A stretch of DNA of 64,000 nt from a bacterium (GTDB taxonomy: Bacteria; Planctomycetota; SZUA-567): assembly GCA_003245715.1 (NCBI GenBank), contig QKCJ01000031.1, positions 62,001 through 126,000 of the forward strand. Direction: 5' to 3'. Numbering within the stretch: the first letter of the stretch is position 1; each line of letters begins with the position of its first letter. The notes under the pieces are model-generated. The model had not been told where the DNA came from. It was given only the letters and a program-made list of their open reading frames with translations, and did not search any database. The translations under genes were made by a program, and so were the position numbers. Of the stretch, positions 52,168-63,300 are shown one piece after another.

Positions 52168-53243
52168 TTGCCAAGCCCTACAACCTTAAGGAAATTTTCT
52201 ACCGATTTTCCTGTATCCCACTGCGCCTCAAAACCGGAGAACTCTTTTGCCTTTTTAATATCATTTTTAAGATCAAGATTTTTCTGTTTAACATGATGAA
52301 ACATCTTTTTCTTTTCATAAAAGGTGCCGAGATACTCTTGTTCAGTTTGCCCGGGTGTCGGAATAAGCAGGGCCTTACTGACCCCGGTCTCAACCAGTTC
52401 CATCATTGTGGTGTAACCGGAACGGCTGACAAAAAATTTGCAGCGGTTGAGGTAATCCCCCATTTCCTTTGTCTCAAGGAATGGAAAATATTTGACATTT
52501 TTCGGGATCTTGACTTTAGGCTTGTCGGGGTTGCCGCCGGCAATTACAACCTCTCCCTTAAGCTCGGAAACCTGCTCAAACACCTTCTCTTCAAGGATAG
52601 AACGCTGCGGTTCAGGGCCGGTCAAGGTTATAAAATAATCAATATCCTTTTTTACGTCAGTCTTTTTGATATGTGAAAGCTGACCGATGTACTCGATTTT
52701 TTTCTTACGGACAAAGCTCAGTTTATGACTTAGTTTGCCACTGAGATTTAGCTTACCGGAATAATCGGGAACGATAATTTTTTTATATTTACGCATCTGC
52801 TGGGCAAGCCAGAGTTCTGCAAAAGTTTCGGTTCCTGGAGGGGCGGCAAACCGGAGCTGATGGTTAATCAGAAACGATTGCGACTTCTTGCCAAAGACAT
52901 CATACCGGCAATCAGAGATGACAAGGTCATAATTGTTCTCGTCGATTATTTTCCTGGACTGCCGGCGCGCTTCCTTCAATGACTTGAGCATCTTCGGACC
53001 GTTACTGATAAAACTCAGAACAAAATGTTCAGACTTTGTATAAGGCGAGGCGATGCTTGGGACGTCAAAATAATTGCAACGCTTGCCGAAATGATTCTCA
53101 AGAACTTTCAGCGCACGTCCAGTTGTGATAAAGTCCACACTATGCCCCAATTCAAGCAACGCTTCAACCAAAGGCTTGTCGCGTGTAGCGTGTCCAAGTC
53201 CCCAGTCAAAAACGCCAAAAACAATTTTCATACCTTTAGCCAT
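52164..53243 (-). CDS. MurG-like (GT28-type) glycosyltransferase
   Basis: 359 residues. The N-terminal half begins with IVFGVFDWGLGHATRDKPLV, the G-x-G-H nucleotide-binding turn of MurG-type GT-B enzymes. The C-terminal half contains the sugar-nucleotide site GGNPDKPKVKIPKN... and FVSRSGYTTMMELVETGVS with the conserved Glu. Length and layout match conserved GT28-like proteins often found in archaea and bacteria with glycolipids. The acceptor cannot be told. It starts 24 bases after the PHP-glycosyltransferase stop and overlaps the GH1 gene. The ATG at 53243 has AGGG ahead; a later in-frame ATG is possible. Confidence 0.85.
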   Translation of the reverse strand: MAKGMKIVFGVFDWGLGHATRDKPLVEALLELGHSVDFITTGRALKVLENHFGKRCNYFDVPSIASPYTKSEHFVLSFISNGPKMLKSLKEARRQSRKIIDENNYDLVISDCRYDVFGKKSQSFLINHQLRFAAPPGTETFAELWLAQQMRKYKKIIVPDYSGKLNLSGKLSHKLSFVRKKKIEYIGQLSHIKKTDVKKDIDYFITLTGPEPQRSILEEKVFEQVSELKGEVVIAGGNPDKPKVKIPKNVKYFPFLETKEMGDYLNRCKFFVSRSGYTTMMELVETGVSKALLIPTPGQTEQEYLGTFYEKKKMFHHVKQKNLDLKNDIKKAKEFSGFEAQWDTGKSVENFLKVVGLGK

Positions 53244-53267
53244 CAAAGAACCCTAACTATGCCTGAA

Positions 53268-55781
53268 TCAAACAAAAACCGCTGAACTCTTATCAACTAC
53301 AGACTTATTCCCAAAAATTGAATCGACATTGCTGATGCTGGCGATTTGTTCTGCAAATTCAGCATCGGAGTCTTTATCTTTTCCTGATACATCATACATA
53401 CTCCAGGTCTGTTCAAAGGCCGCAGAATATGTTCTGTTCCGGGCGTAAGCAAAAGCTTTTTCTTTCATTCTGGAACGTTCATTTGACGTGAGCGCAAGCA
53501 TCAATTTGATCTTTTCAATTAATGATTCTGCGCTTGCTGACTGGAAAATAAAACCGGTTTCGTTCTCGATTATATTCTCGCAAGGCCCGCCGAGATCACT
53601 GACGATAACCGGCAAACCGGAAGCCTGTGCCTCAACAACAACATTGCCAAAAGTATCCGTTGAGCTTGGAAAGACCAGAAAATCACTGCTGGCATACGCC
53701 TGCGCAATTTTATCCTGCGAAAGCATTCCGGTAAAGACAACCGGAAGATCCTTGCAGTCTCGCTTGAGCTGCTGGATATAAGGACCGTCACCGCAAACAA
53801 GCATAACCACATCCTCGCGCATTTCACTGATCTGTCGGACAACTTCCGGAATCATCGCCAAACCCTTCTCCTTTGAAACGCGGCCGGAATAGAGCATTAC
53901 CGTCTTGCCGGCGAGATCATGGCTCTCAAGGAAATCCTGACTGAAATTATCCGGAGAAAATAGTTCAACATTAACCCCACGCGGGAAGACCTTGATCTTG
54001 TCAGGATTTACACCCTTGTCCTTAAGTTCATAATATGAATACTTTGAACTGACCAGCACCATATCCATCTGGTTATAGAACCAGACCATGAATTTCCAGG
54101 TCAGGTCAGACAATGATTTGTCCTCAGTGAGCGCGTCAACATAATCGGCAACCGCTGTGTGGTAGGTAGAACAGACCGGCGTACCCAGAATTCGGGCAAT
54201 CGCCAACGCAGTAAGCCCGATGGGCCCAGGGGTAGCGGCATGAATATAATTGAAATTGCGATCATAGCAGTAATCAAGGACTTCAAGAAACGGCAGAAAA
54301 TCAAGGTTCATCTCAGGGTACTCGGGAAGGTCTTTACTGCAGACGGGCTCAAAACATTTTACACCCTTGATTTTCTCATGGCCGAGATCACTGGTGATAA
54401 CCCTCATATACTTTTCACTCTTCAGCGCACACTCAAGGTTACGCCGGATTGTCAGAGCCACGCCGTTAGTCTCGTGAAAGGTGTCAGTAAAATGCGCAAG
54501 CCTTACCCGGTCAGACATCTTTCCGGGGCGCAAGCCATTGGTAATCCGGCGGCACAATCTGCGTTCAGACGCATAAAACGGATATGCGACAAAATACGGC
54601 GCTAATATCATGTACAACGAACCGGTACTGCCAAGGACATTGAAGAGATCAAAAAAATGCCCGCCCGAAAGGCGCTGAAAGAAGGATCGCGCCAGATAGT
54701 CAAGGGTGCGCTTCGAGACACTGTTGACAAACTCATACCACATATCATTTTCATCAATGCTGCCGGAATCACTGCCGGAGGTCATCTGCATGAACCGTTC
54801 ACTCTCGCGGATAAGCTTGCTCGCCTCAAGGCGGATATAACCTGTCAGTGATGAATCTTCCTTATTCTCTTTGGGCGTACGCCTGCTTTCAAAAGCGAAA
54901 CCGATCTTTGAGAACAGGCCGTAGTTTTTCTGCCGGTTAGGCTCAAGTATGGCATCGGCAAAGCGCAGCATGACATCGGCGCCGCTGTATTTGTGCAGGT
55001 TGAAGCGGTCTTTGATATAACTGTAGGCAACAGAGTATATATTTCGCGCAAAAGCTCTGGCCGTTGCGTCATGGACAGTGACTGTTGACTCTCCGTAATA
55101 AACCCCATCAAAAAACTCTGAGATATTATTCACACCGGCAACGCGGGTATAACTCTTGCCATAATTAATACCCGAGTGATCGTCACTCCCAGAAACAAAC
55201 CGTTTGACGTGCGGCATATCAAAATCCGGTATTATCTCATGTTTGTCTGAAAGACGGTGAATCTCTTCAGGAGTCAGCGTTTCCAGAATGTGGCGAAGAG
55301 CATTATTAATCGAGCGTTCATTATCACCATTAAGTTCAAAGACTTTAAAAAGCAGGAGTAATTTCTCGAAATGCTTCTGTGAGAAATAGTCATTTACCGC
55401 GGAAAACGGGTGGGCGATGGCATGAAAAATATTTTCGCTGCGCAGGTATTTTACAAGCTCATACAGATTTTCCCGGCACGCCTGAATTACTTCGTGCTGC
55501 TCTTTTGTAATGTCATAAGCCAGAACGTGAACCTTGCAGCGATCCTCAGGAAAGTACGAAGTGATCTCTTCGCTTATAAAGGTATCGGCAAGGTGTGCAA
55601 TCTCAAGGCAGCCGTCGATACTATTGTGATCGGTAAAAGTAACGGCCTGCATACCCAGTTTTTTCAGTGAGTTATAACAGGCAACAGGATCAGTAAAACT
55701 CTCCGGGCAGCCCAGCTTCTGCAGAAGCCATACCGCCGGACGCCGTGAATGCTTGGTGTGTAAATGCAGGTCAATCTTCAT
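53268..55781 (-). CDS. PHP phosphoesterase-GT4 glycosyltransferase fusion
   Basis: 837 residues. Residues 1-250 are a PHP domain: DLHLHTKHS with H6 and H8, TFTDHNS, HAIAHPF and SGSDDHSG provide the metal-ligand set. A middle region of about 170 residues is unassigned. From about 430 to the end is a GT4 (glycosyltransferase group 1) domain: HFTDTFHETNGVA, IHAATPGPIGLTALAIAR, YSGRVSKEKGL, VFPSSTDTFGNVVVEAQASGLPVI and the E-x7-E signature (EAQASGLPVI...CENIIENETGF). The ATG at 55781 has a strong AGGGGGG site; an in-frame start 17 codons earlier is less likely. It heads the operon with GT28 and GH1. A PHP unit could remove phosphate from a sugar or lipid product; this is inference. Confidence 0.88.
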   Translation of the reverse strand: MKIDLHLHTKHSRRPAVWLLQKLGCPESFTDPVACYNSLKKLGMQAVTFTDHNSIDGCLEIAHLADTFISEEITSYFPEDRCKVHVLAYDITKEQHEVIQACRENLYELVKYLRSENIFHAIAHPFSAVNDYFSQKHFEKLLLLFKVFELNGDNERSINNALRHILETLTPEEIHRLSDKHEIIPDFDMPHVKRFVSGSDDHSGINYGKSYTRVAGVNNISEFFDGVYYGESTVTVHDATARAFARNIYSVAYSYIKDRFNLHKYSGADVMLRFADAILEPNRQKNYGLFSKIGFAFESRRTPKENKEDSSLTGYIRLEASKLIRESERFMQMTSGSDSGSIDENDMWYEFVNSVSKRTLDYLARSFFQRLSGGHFFDLFNVLGSTGSLYMILAPYFVAYPFYASERRLCRRITNGLRPGKMSDRVRLAHFTDTFHETNGVALTIRRNLECALKSEKYMRVITSDLGHEKIKGVKCFEPVCSKDLPEYPEMNLDFLPFLEVLDYCYDRNFNYIHAATPGPIGLTALAIARILGTPVCSTYHTAVADYVDALTEDKSLSDLTWKFMVWFYNQMDMVLVSSKYSYYELKDKGVNPDKIKVFPRGVNVELFSPDNFSQDFLESHDLAGKTVMLYSGRVSKEKGLAMIPEVVRQISEMREDVVMLVCGDGPYIQQLKRDCKDLPVVFTGMLSQDKIAQAYASSDFLVFPSSTDTFGNVVVEAQASGLPVIVSDLGGPCENIIENETGFIFQSASAESLIEKIKLMLALTSNERSRMKEKAFAYARNRTYSAAFEQTWSMYDVSGKDKDSDAEFAEQIASISNVDSIFGNKSVVDKSSAVFV

Positions 55782-55908
55782 ATCAATCCCCCCTGTCCAT
55801 CCGTAAATATCGCAATTATTCATGGACATCATCTTACATCTGTATATTTACTGTAAGTTGGGGGATTGTTAGGATTAAATTTTTTGTAAAATATGTGAAA
55901 TGACCGGC

Positions 55909-58900
55909 TTACTCTATTGACAGTATTGAATCAAAGTATTTATCCGTCATTTTCTCGTATCCCCGCGGCGCACTTTCTCGCATTCCTTTATAAATTTCAG
56001 AACGGGAATTCTGCTTTGCATCCTCATTCTGCGCAGTTGTTGAGGTATGTTTGGCGATATTCTGCTTGGACAATTTAAGCGCGTCAATTGCTGCTTTATG
56101 TGACTGCCGCAGCTTCTGCGCCTGTCCGCTGGCAAGGGAATTTTCTATCTCCCTGAAAGCTTTGATTGCGGCCTTGATATTTGAATCAGGAAGATTCTGC
56201 TTGCGAAGCTGCAACATTACCTGCTCGGCCTTCTGGCGCAGACCAGTCTGGCGCTGCTGCATACGAGCCATTTTCTGCTTGAGGTCGGCTGGCACGGGAC
56301 CGCGCAGACCTTCTTCACTGAAACCTGACAGTTTACCACCGCCGGTAGCACCGCCCGGTTCTTCCTTAGACTTATCATCAACGCTGCCTGTTTCAAACGG
56401 CGTCGGGGTCATGCGTGACGGGGTTTTACGCCCGCCCTTACCCTCGGCTGTGGCCTCGACCATCTGGCCGCTGCTCCTGCCGCTGCGCCCTTCGCCACTG
56501 CGCCCGCTTATTTCCATATTATTGGGAAGAGTATTACCGGTTACGCCGCGCGCCGACATATTACTTATCGGCCCGTCAGCCGCGCCCCAGCCAGCGCCCT
56601 TGTCAAGGGAGTCCATAAAGGTCGAACCAATGTCCTCAATATCAGCAGTCATATCCTCTTCCTGCTCAAGAAGATCGCCGATTATATCCTCAAGCTCGTC
56701 AGGTAGTTCAGCAACCGGGGCCTCTGGTGGCAGATCGAGTTCCTCCATAACCCACTGGATGTTATCGGCGTGATCGGGAAGCCAGCGCTCAAGATTCTGC
56801 ACCAGAGTCTCGGCGCTCTCAAGGCCGGCCTGCTCACGCGGGACAGCCAACTCAATACGCTTGGCATAAAGCTCAGCGGCCGCTTTCTGGATTTCCTGAT
56901 AAACTTCGTTAAACTCCTCAACGACCCCTGAATCAGAGAAATCCTGTGAGGGGATTTTGCTGAAGTCTGTAAGCTTTTCCTGTAAAAAAGCAGCCAGTTC
57001 CGCTTCTTTCTTAGCCAGCTCACCGAGAATCTTTTCATTCTCATCACTGACATCATCTGCCGGCTTATCAAGGAGCGATTTTGATTTTTCAAGAATCTTT
57101 CGCTGATCTTCAGTAAATTTCTTAAGCGCGTCAATAGTATCACGGATTACATTCTCGGCATTGACCGGAGACTGACGCTCATCAGTATTTAGTTTGCCGT
57201 TCTCCTTAAGGCTCTGCTGATAGACCTTGCCAAGCAACTGCTGCAGGGTGGTATAAATATAAGTCTGACGACCTGTAATTGAACCGACCTTCTGCCGGGT
57301 TTTATTCAAACCGGAATCAGCAACCTCAGGCAAAGTGTCAATCTCTTTTATAAGGTCAGGAAAATACTTGTCAATTAACGGCTTCATGGTATCAGCATAA
57401 ATCTTGCTCTGCTCTGATGATTTAAACTCGCCATACGCGCGCTCAGCCAGATAACGCACGCCATTTTCAACAGAGTTCAAACGCTCATACTGCTTGCGCA
57501 TCGTTTTTTTGGCAATTACCTCTGGAAGATTGGCCTCAAGGTTTTCAGAGAAACTGATTGCACTCTTCTGTTTCTCAACAGCGTCGCGCAGATACTTGAA
57601 ACCTTTGGCCAGAACGGAATCACCGGAGATTGAGAGATCTCCGTTATTGGCAATCCTGATTGTCAGCGGTATCGAGTAGGACGGCTTGCTGCGCGGATTA
57701 TAATCCTGGGCGTAAGCCTTAAAGACATAACTCTGCCCGGGCAGAAAACGCCCTGGCGTAAGAATCAGCGCATACTTGAGTTTTGCTGCTTTTTTGCCGG
57801 GTGCGCGTGATGATTTCCATTTTTTATATAATTCCAGACTTTTAGGATTATCGTCACCATTATCAGATACCAGCCCGACCTCTTTTAACCCCAGATTATC
57901 TTTCGCGCTGACCAGAAAATCTACCGTACTGCCAAGTGCAATAAGCTTCGGCGACTCTGACTTGAGCATTACCTCCGGCGCAGGATCGTCATTGACCCGC
58001 AGAGTTACACTATCAAGCGTCAGGTTTCTCTCAGGCGTTAACGATTTGGCATTGACCGTCATTCCAACCTCAGAGACAAGCTTGAATTTCGCAGTCAGCG
58101 TACCATTGTTGTTCTGCGTTTTTATTTGCTTGCCACCAAGTTCATACCACATCTGATTGAGATGATTGGCAACATCCTGCGTGATTTCAATACTCGTATC
58201 GGGAAGCAACTGACCAATTGACGAGAGATTATAGAACTCGCGTTTTTTCAACCCGGAGAATTTCGGCGGGATGACAGTTACAAGTGTCTTTTTAACATAT
58301 GGCCGGGGAAGAACTTTTATACTTACCGGTTCTGTCCAGGTCTCGGTTGCATTGACGATAAATTCCTGATCTTCGTTGATGTTAGTCAGAGCCGCAGAAT
58401 ACTTGCTCATCTTGGTGTCAGTACCGGCGGCATCAACAACAAGAGTCATCTTGCGCCCTTTACCGTTACGCACAAAACCGGTAGGGGTATTTTTCCCGCT
58501 CTCAAGCAGAAGTTCAAGATCATTTTCAGGAGCAACGCCATCACGCCGGGCAAAAGCAGTCACCGCCAGATCATCACCGGAAAAAAGTGTAACCGTTTTC
58601 TCGGGATTAATGGCAAGCTGCAATGATGATACAGGCGGCTTGCTGGAAAAAACATAGACATACCTCTGCCAGCCTGATTCAAGCAGACGCGGCTGGTAAT
58701 AAGCCGTCAGTGCAATTGCCGCAGTAAAGAGAACCAACAACAGTTGAGTAACTTTCCACTGGCCGGGGCGAAGTATTGCAGAAACCGGTATCGCGCCAAG
58801 ACGCTGGTCTGATTGTGCGGCAAGAATTTTATTATAGGGATTATGTGTGTCGTGATGCTCATTCTGCAGATACCAGAAATTAATCAGAATATTATCATCA

Positions 58901-59214
58901 ATGCCGGCAGCCTGTTCAAGCAGACGGATATTGGCTGTATGACGGAAGATCAAAGTCAGTGGACGGATAAAATAAAAAGCGCAGGAAATTATTACAATCG
59001 CCAGAAACAATATCACCAGCACCATACGCAAGGCTGATGGCAATACAAGCAACCGGTCAAGCCAGAGCATTGCAGAAAAACTCACCCCGCACAATGACAG
59101 AGTATAGACCGCACCGCGAAAGGCTTCAAACAAACGCAGCCTGCGCGCAGTATTTTTCAGCCTTGCTGTCAGCTCATCCTGAAAACGCTCACTGGCAATT
59201 GCATTACTGGTCAT
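55909..59214 (-). CDS. Very large DUF4175-like membrane-anchored coiled-coil protein
   Basis: About 1101 residues. The first 180 residues hold transmembrane segments (LSLCGVSFSAMLWLDRLLVL, MVLVILFLAIVIISCAFYFI and LLLVLFTAAIALTAYY). A periplasmic part of Ig/beta-like repeats follows, with PRPYVKKTLVTVIPPKFSG and VRVNDDPAPEV-type strands. The last 550 residues are mostly helical, with acidic and low-complexity stretches (SGRSGEGRSGRSSGQ) and heptad-rich regions. This resembles the DUF4175-type proteins that accompany BatA/VWA genes in PVC and planctomycete genomes. The start at 59214 has AAAGGAT; an ATG two codons earlier abuts that site. It is third in an operon with the secreted unknown and the VWA fusion. 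Function unknown, probably envelope-related. Confidence 0.75.
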   Translation of the reverse strand: MTSNAIASERFQDELTARLKNTARRLRLFEAFRGAVYTLSLCGVSFSAMLWLDRLLVLPSALRMVLVILFLAIVIISCAFYFIRPLTLIFRHTANIRLLEQAAGIDDNILINFWYLQNEHHDTHNPYNKILAAQSDQRLGAIPVSAILRPGQWKVTQLLLVLFTAAIALTAYYQPRLLESGWQRYVYVFSSKPPVSSLQLAINPEKTVTLFSGDDLAVTAFARRDGVAPENDLELLLESGKNTPTGFVRNGKGRKMTLVVDAAGTDTKMSKYSAALTNINEDQEFIVNATETWTEPVSIKVLPRPYVKKTLVTVIPPKFSGLKKREFYNLSSIGQLLPDTSIEITQDVANHLNQMWYELGGKQIKTQNNNGTLTAKFKLVSEVGMTVNAKSLTPERNLTLDSVTLRVNDDPAPEVMLKSESPKLIALGSTVDFLVSAKDNLGLKEVGLVSDNGDDNPKSLELYKKWKSSRAPGKKAAKLKYALILTPGRFLPGQSYVFKAYAQDYNPRSKPSYSIPLTIRIANNGDLSISGDSVLAKGFKYLRDAVEKQKSAISFSENLEANLPEVIAKKTMRKQYERLNSVENGVRYLAERAYGEFKSSEQSKIYADTMKPLIDKYFPDLIKEIDTLPEVADSGLNKTRQKVGSITGRQTYIYTTLQQLLGKVYQQSLKENGKLNTDERQSPVNAENVIRDTIDALKKFTEDQRKILEKSKSLLDKPADDVSDENEKILGELAKKEAELAAFLQEKLTDFSKIPSQDFSDSGVVEEFNEVYQEIQKAAAELYAKRIELAVPREQAGLESAETLVQNLERWLPDHADNIQWVMEELDLPPEAPVAELPDELEDIIGDLLEQEEDMTADIEDIGSTFMDSLDKGAGWGAADGPISNMSARGVTGNTLPNNMEISGRSGEGRSGRSSGQMVEATAEGKGGRKTPSRMTPTPFETGSVDDKSKEEPGGATGGGKLSGFSEEGLRGPVPADLKQKMARMQQRQTGLRQKAEQVMLQLRKQNLPDSNIKAAIKAFREIENSLASGQAQKLRQSHKAAIDALKLSKQNIAKHTSTTAQNEDAKQNSRSEIYKGMRESAPRGYEKMTDKYFDSILSIE

Positions 59215-59251
59215 CAGCATATCCTTTGATTACTTTTACACGCACAAACCG

Positions 59252-60337
59252 CTATTTTCCAACAGTTATTTTCCCGGTACTGACAACAGAAACAGGGGCA
59301 AACGGTACAAGAACTATCTCCGGTGCGTCATCCTGTGATTCTTCAATACCCCGCGCCAAGACAAAACGCCCCGCCAGCATTATTTGCCCGTCCTCTTCAC
59401 CATCAGTTTTAAAACGCCAGATATTAAGCTGCCACGGAATATTATTTTCCTGCCTCTTTTTGTCGAGTGTACTCTTTCGTCCGCGAACAAGCTTTAAAAA
59501 TGCAAAAATATCATTACCCGCAACCGGCTGATAGACAAGCAGGACTTCTTTCAGATCAAAAAAATCCCGCGCTTCCTTCACAGACTCCACAACCTTCTGC
59601 TGCAGCTTCGCATCCGGTTTATTTTCGGAATGAGGATAATAACAATAAACCTTTCCCGTTGAGCGGCACGCAAAAACACCGTCAGCGATTTCTTGTTTAT
59701 CAAGCAGATATTTACCGTTATCAGCTTTAAACGTCGCAGCCGTCAGTGCTGGAAGGGAGATAAAGCGAAGATCGGTCTTTTTACTGTAGTCAGGTACGAG
59801 TACCTCGACAAAGCCGTCACCCTCAGTTTTACTCTCAGTCTTAAAAATTATCTTATTCAGATAAACCAGAGACTCCAGCGAATCACCCTCACGCCCCTTT
59901 ATCTTCGAGCGGTAAATAACCCGCTTCGTATTTTCACCAGAGGTCAGATAAAATACAGTTGTCTGAAGATTACCGGTAACAACCGTGCCGTTTTTAAGTG
60001 TGAAAACGGCACTAAACTCCCGCAGAGGATAACCAACTTTGGCTTTCTCTTTCTTGACCTTACCCTCTTCAACAAAATGCCATTTATACTCCATGCTTTC
60101 ATTGATAAGCTTGAACTCAACTGACGCAAGTTCAGACAAGAGCAGTTCGCGGCGCTTGCCCTCAGAGACAACTATCAACCGCCTTCCCGGAGTTAATGAC
60201 AGCGCACCGATGTCCTTGGTGTTATCGGAAAAAAGTATCTCAGCCTCAACACTTTCAGCAGCGTTTAGATAGCAACCCCGACCCGGGTAACCGACAACGG
60301 CAAGAAGCAGGATCAAAAATAACCATCGCAATTTCAT
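59252..60337 (-). CDS. Secreted protein of unknown function
   Basis: 361 residues with a signal peptide (KLRWLFLILLLAVVGYPGRG). The mature part is rich in beta-strand-like stretches and carries several short Val/Phe/Leu-rich segments such as KNGTVVTGNLQTTVFYLTSGEN and FVEVLVPDYSKKTDLRFISL. I see no known motif. Its ATG overlaps the stop of the VWA fusion gene upstream (TGATG), so the two are coupled; the large coiled-coil protein follows after 37 bases. It is probably a periplasmic partner of those two. Confidence 0.7.
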   Translation of the reverse strand: MKLRWLFLILLLAVVGYPGRGCYLNAAESVEAEILFSDNTKDIGALSLTPGRRLIVVSEGKRRELLLSELASVEFKLINESMEYKWHFVEEGKVKKEKAKVGYPLREFSAVFTLKNGTVVTGNLQTTVFYLTSGENTKRVIYRSKIKGREGDSLESLVYLNKIIFKTESKTEGDGFVEVLVPDYSKKTDLRFISLPALTAATFKADNGKYLLDKQEIADGVFACRSTGKVYCYYPHSENKPDAKLQQKVVESVKEARDFFDLKEVLLVYQPVAGNDIFAFLKLVRGRKSTLDKKRQENNIPWQLNIWRFKTDGEEDGQIMLAGRFVLARGIEESQDDAPEIVLVPFAPVSVVSTGKITVGK

Positions 60338-63300
60338 CAGATCAGCCCTTTTCGTTTTCTGACAATATATTCAAGCGCAACCAAAAGCAGTAACAGTGAG
60401 ATAAACCACGGACCCAAACTTACAACTTTCTGCTGCACCGTCTGCTCATTCTTTTTTAGAACACGTCTTAACGCCTCTGAAAACTTCAAATAATCCGCTT
60501 CAGTGAAAAACACACCGGAACTCTTATCCGCCAAAGCAGAGAGCCCCTGCTGGTCAATGTCAATATATGACCCTTCAGGCAATAGGGACGCGACATCAAA
60601 GCTATAATTATTTCGCTCGACAACCTTGCCGCTGATTGACGCTTCAAGTTGCAGTTCGTATTTCCCGCGGGTGTCAAGTATCAGGCTGAAGGTGCGGCGG
60701 TTCTTGCCGGCGACAGATATCTGCGGATAGGACTTTTTCCCGGCATGAGTGAGGATCGCTTTAAAGTCAGGAATCTTTCCCTGCTGCAAATCAAATGTGA
60801 TAACGCCCTGGGCCTTTTCCCCGGGACGGTAATACTGTCTGTCCCACTCAACACTGAAAACGCCGCTTGCCCCTTTTACACTTGAAACAGTACGAACCTG
60901 CTGCCGCCAGAAAGTCTCAATTGCAGATGCGAGAGAACGGTTGATTCGCGAGAGCTGCCAAAGAGAATCAGTGGCAATCCCCATAACCCGGCCAAGCTTG
61001 ACCTGTCGCAGGGATAAAACTGGGGTTTCTCTCTGCATGGCCCGCGTACTTATCAATACTTCCGTAAGCAAGTTGCTGCTTCCGACAACCGAGACAGAAC
61101 TTAACCTTGCGCCGTATTCATCAACCGCCTCTTTAAAGCCAGCCAGTGACGGTGCAACCGGATTACTGAAAACAAACAGGAAATCACCGGAAACAAGACC
61201 GGGGTTATTGCCAGCCCGCCACGGCAGAACAGGTTCAAGAGCCGTAGAAAACAATCCCGCCAGATGTATGCCGCCAAGTATTATCACACCGCCGCCACCA
61301 GAAACATACTCGCTTATAGCACGGTACTGCCCGGAATTAAGACTCTCCGGCGGAAAGCTTCCAAGAATAAGACAATTGTATTCCTTGAGCATTTTGGCAT
61401 TATCTGGAAATTCACGTAAGCTTTTTTTATCCTTGCGTGAGCTTCCCTGATAAATGTAACGCCCGCCGACGGTACGCAATAAAGCGCTGAAATCAACGCC
61501 CGGGTCACTGCGAAGGCTTTGACGTATAACCTTGAAACTGTTGCCAAACTCGGTTGAGAAATAAAGAACCTTGATTTTTTTATCAACGCATTCAACACTG
61601 AAAGTCCGCTCGTCATCAAGCTTTGAGAAATCACCGTCTACCTGATTTATGGCCACACGGTAAAGCTCTACGCCTTTTTTCTGCGAACTGGCCGAAAAGA
61701 CAATCTCAGCGCCGCCGGTACTTAGATCAGCCTGAAGCTCGGATAATTTCAGCCATTTATCCGCCCCAATCTCACGCTCAAGCCTTACTGCTATTTTTTT
61801 GATTTTTTCGCGGAAAGCATGGTCTGCGACATTCGCGCCAAGAGTAACCCTTGCTTCAAATTTTTCTCCCGGTTCAGCAGTAGAAGGAGCAAGCACCTGC
61901 TTGATAAAGATATTATTACTCCCTTCCGTTGAGCCAACCCCGAGAACAGAAACCCCAAAAACAGGAAAGCGCGCAATCTCGGGGATCTCATCTCCCCCAT
62001 CAGTAAGAAGAATTGCATGGGCATACTTTGACTCAAATTCAGGATTGTTAAGCCAACTGTAGACCGCGCCAAGATCAGTTCCCCTATTACCGGCAGCGGG
62101 GGTTATCCCTTCGGCAGGGCTTACTGTAGTATTAAAGTTTCTGGTTTCAAATTCATAACCGGGAAAATCCTTTTTAAATCGTGGCATAAGATTAAGGCTG
62201 GCAGAGTAGCGGGTTGTCTTTTTATTGCCTGACTGCATTGAGGCGGAGTTATCAACCAACAGCAGTAATTTACGATTTTGCCCTGCATTATCAGAAACAT
62301 CAATACTCGGATCAAAGACCGCCAAAATCAGCAACACAACCACCGGAAGACGAAGCGCCAGAAGAAGTGCGGCAATTTTACGTCCACGGTTTTTATAGAG
62401 CCGGTAACCAGAGAGTACAGTAACCGCAATCAGAACAAGAATAATAAGCGCAGTAACTAGCGGTTCAAAACCAGGATACCAGTTAATGGCAAACGGAATC
62501 ATAACCGGTGCAGAAACTGTAGCCGGCGTCTTTTTGGGGACACGGTAACCGCCATTAGCGAGCCACCCCTCAAGAACAAAACAGAACAGCCCCAGCAGTA
62601 GTAAATAAGGATAAAGCTGCAGACCACTGTCCTGGCGGACAAGCCACTCTGAAAGTTCAGCGCCGGACAAATCAGGTACAACCCGGTATTTGATGCCACC
62701 GATCACACTCTCTTTATCAGCCGTCAGAAAATTACGATCCGCCTCCCGGGCATCAGGTGAAACTGCGACAAATTTCCGCCCCTCTTGCGAATTAAGCGCA
62801 TACACCCCGCGGTAACTGATCGCCGGAAGTTTATCAACGGTGTACTCTTTATTACTTCCGGTAATCTCCCTGACAGCCACGGCACTGCTTATCCCGTTTT
62901 CCGGAAGTTGCTGACCGGCAATAATATTTATAACATTATCATCTGAAGATTTGGTAATACCCAGCCGGGCAAGATTCTGGACAAAAGCAACAAACGCAGG
63001 TTTGAAGGTAAAATTCGAGGCTTTGCCATCAAGGGGCAACGCACTAATGAACACCTGGCCACGACCATAATTTTTATGGATCAACGCAGGCTGCTTTGCA
63101 GTAAGGGTTGCCAGTACTGAAGATTTGTTATCAGGATTTATTTTACTGAAACTCTCAACCCAGACCTTGCCAAGCGTAAGTCTGCCGCCACTATCAAGGC
63201 CGTCCCACAATGCCGATTTAAAGTCCTGAATTACAAGTTCCTGCCGCGGTTTAAGTTCAACCTTACCGGCAAACTGCCCCCCGCACCATTCAGGCAGTGA

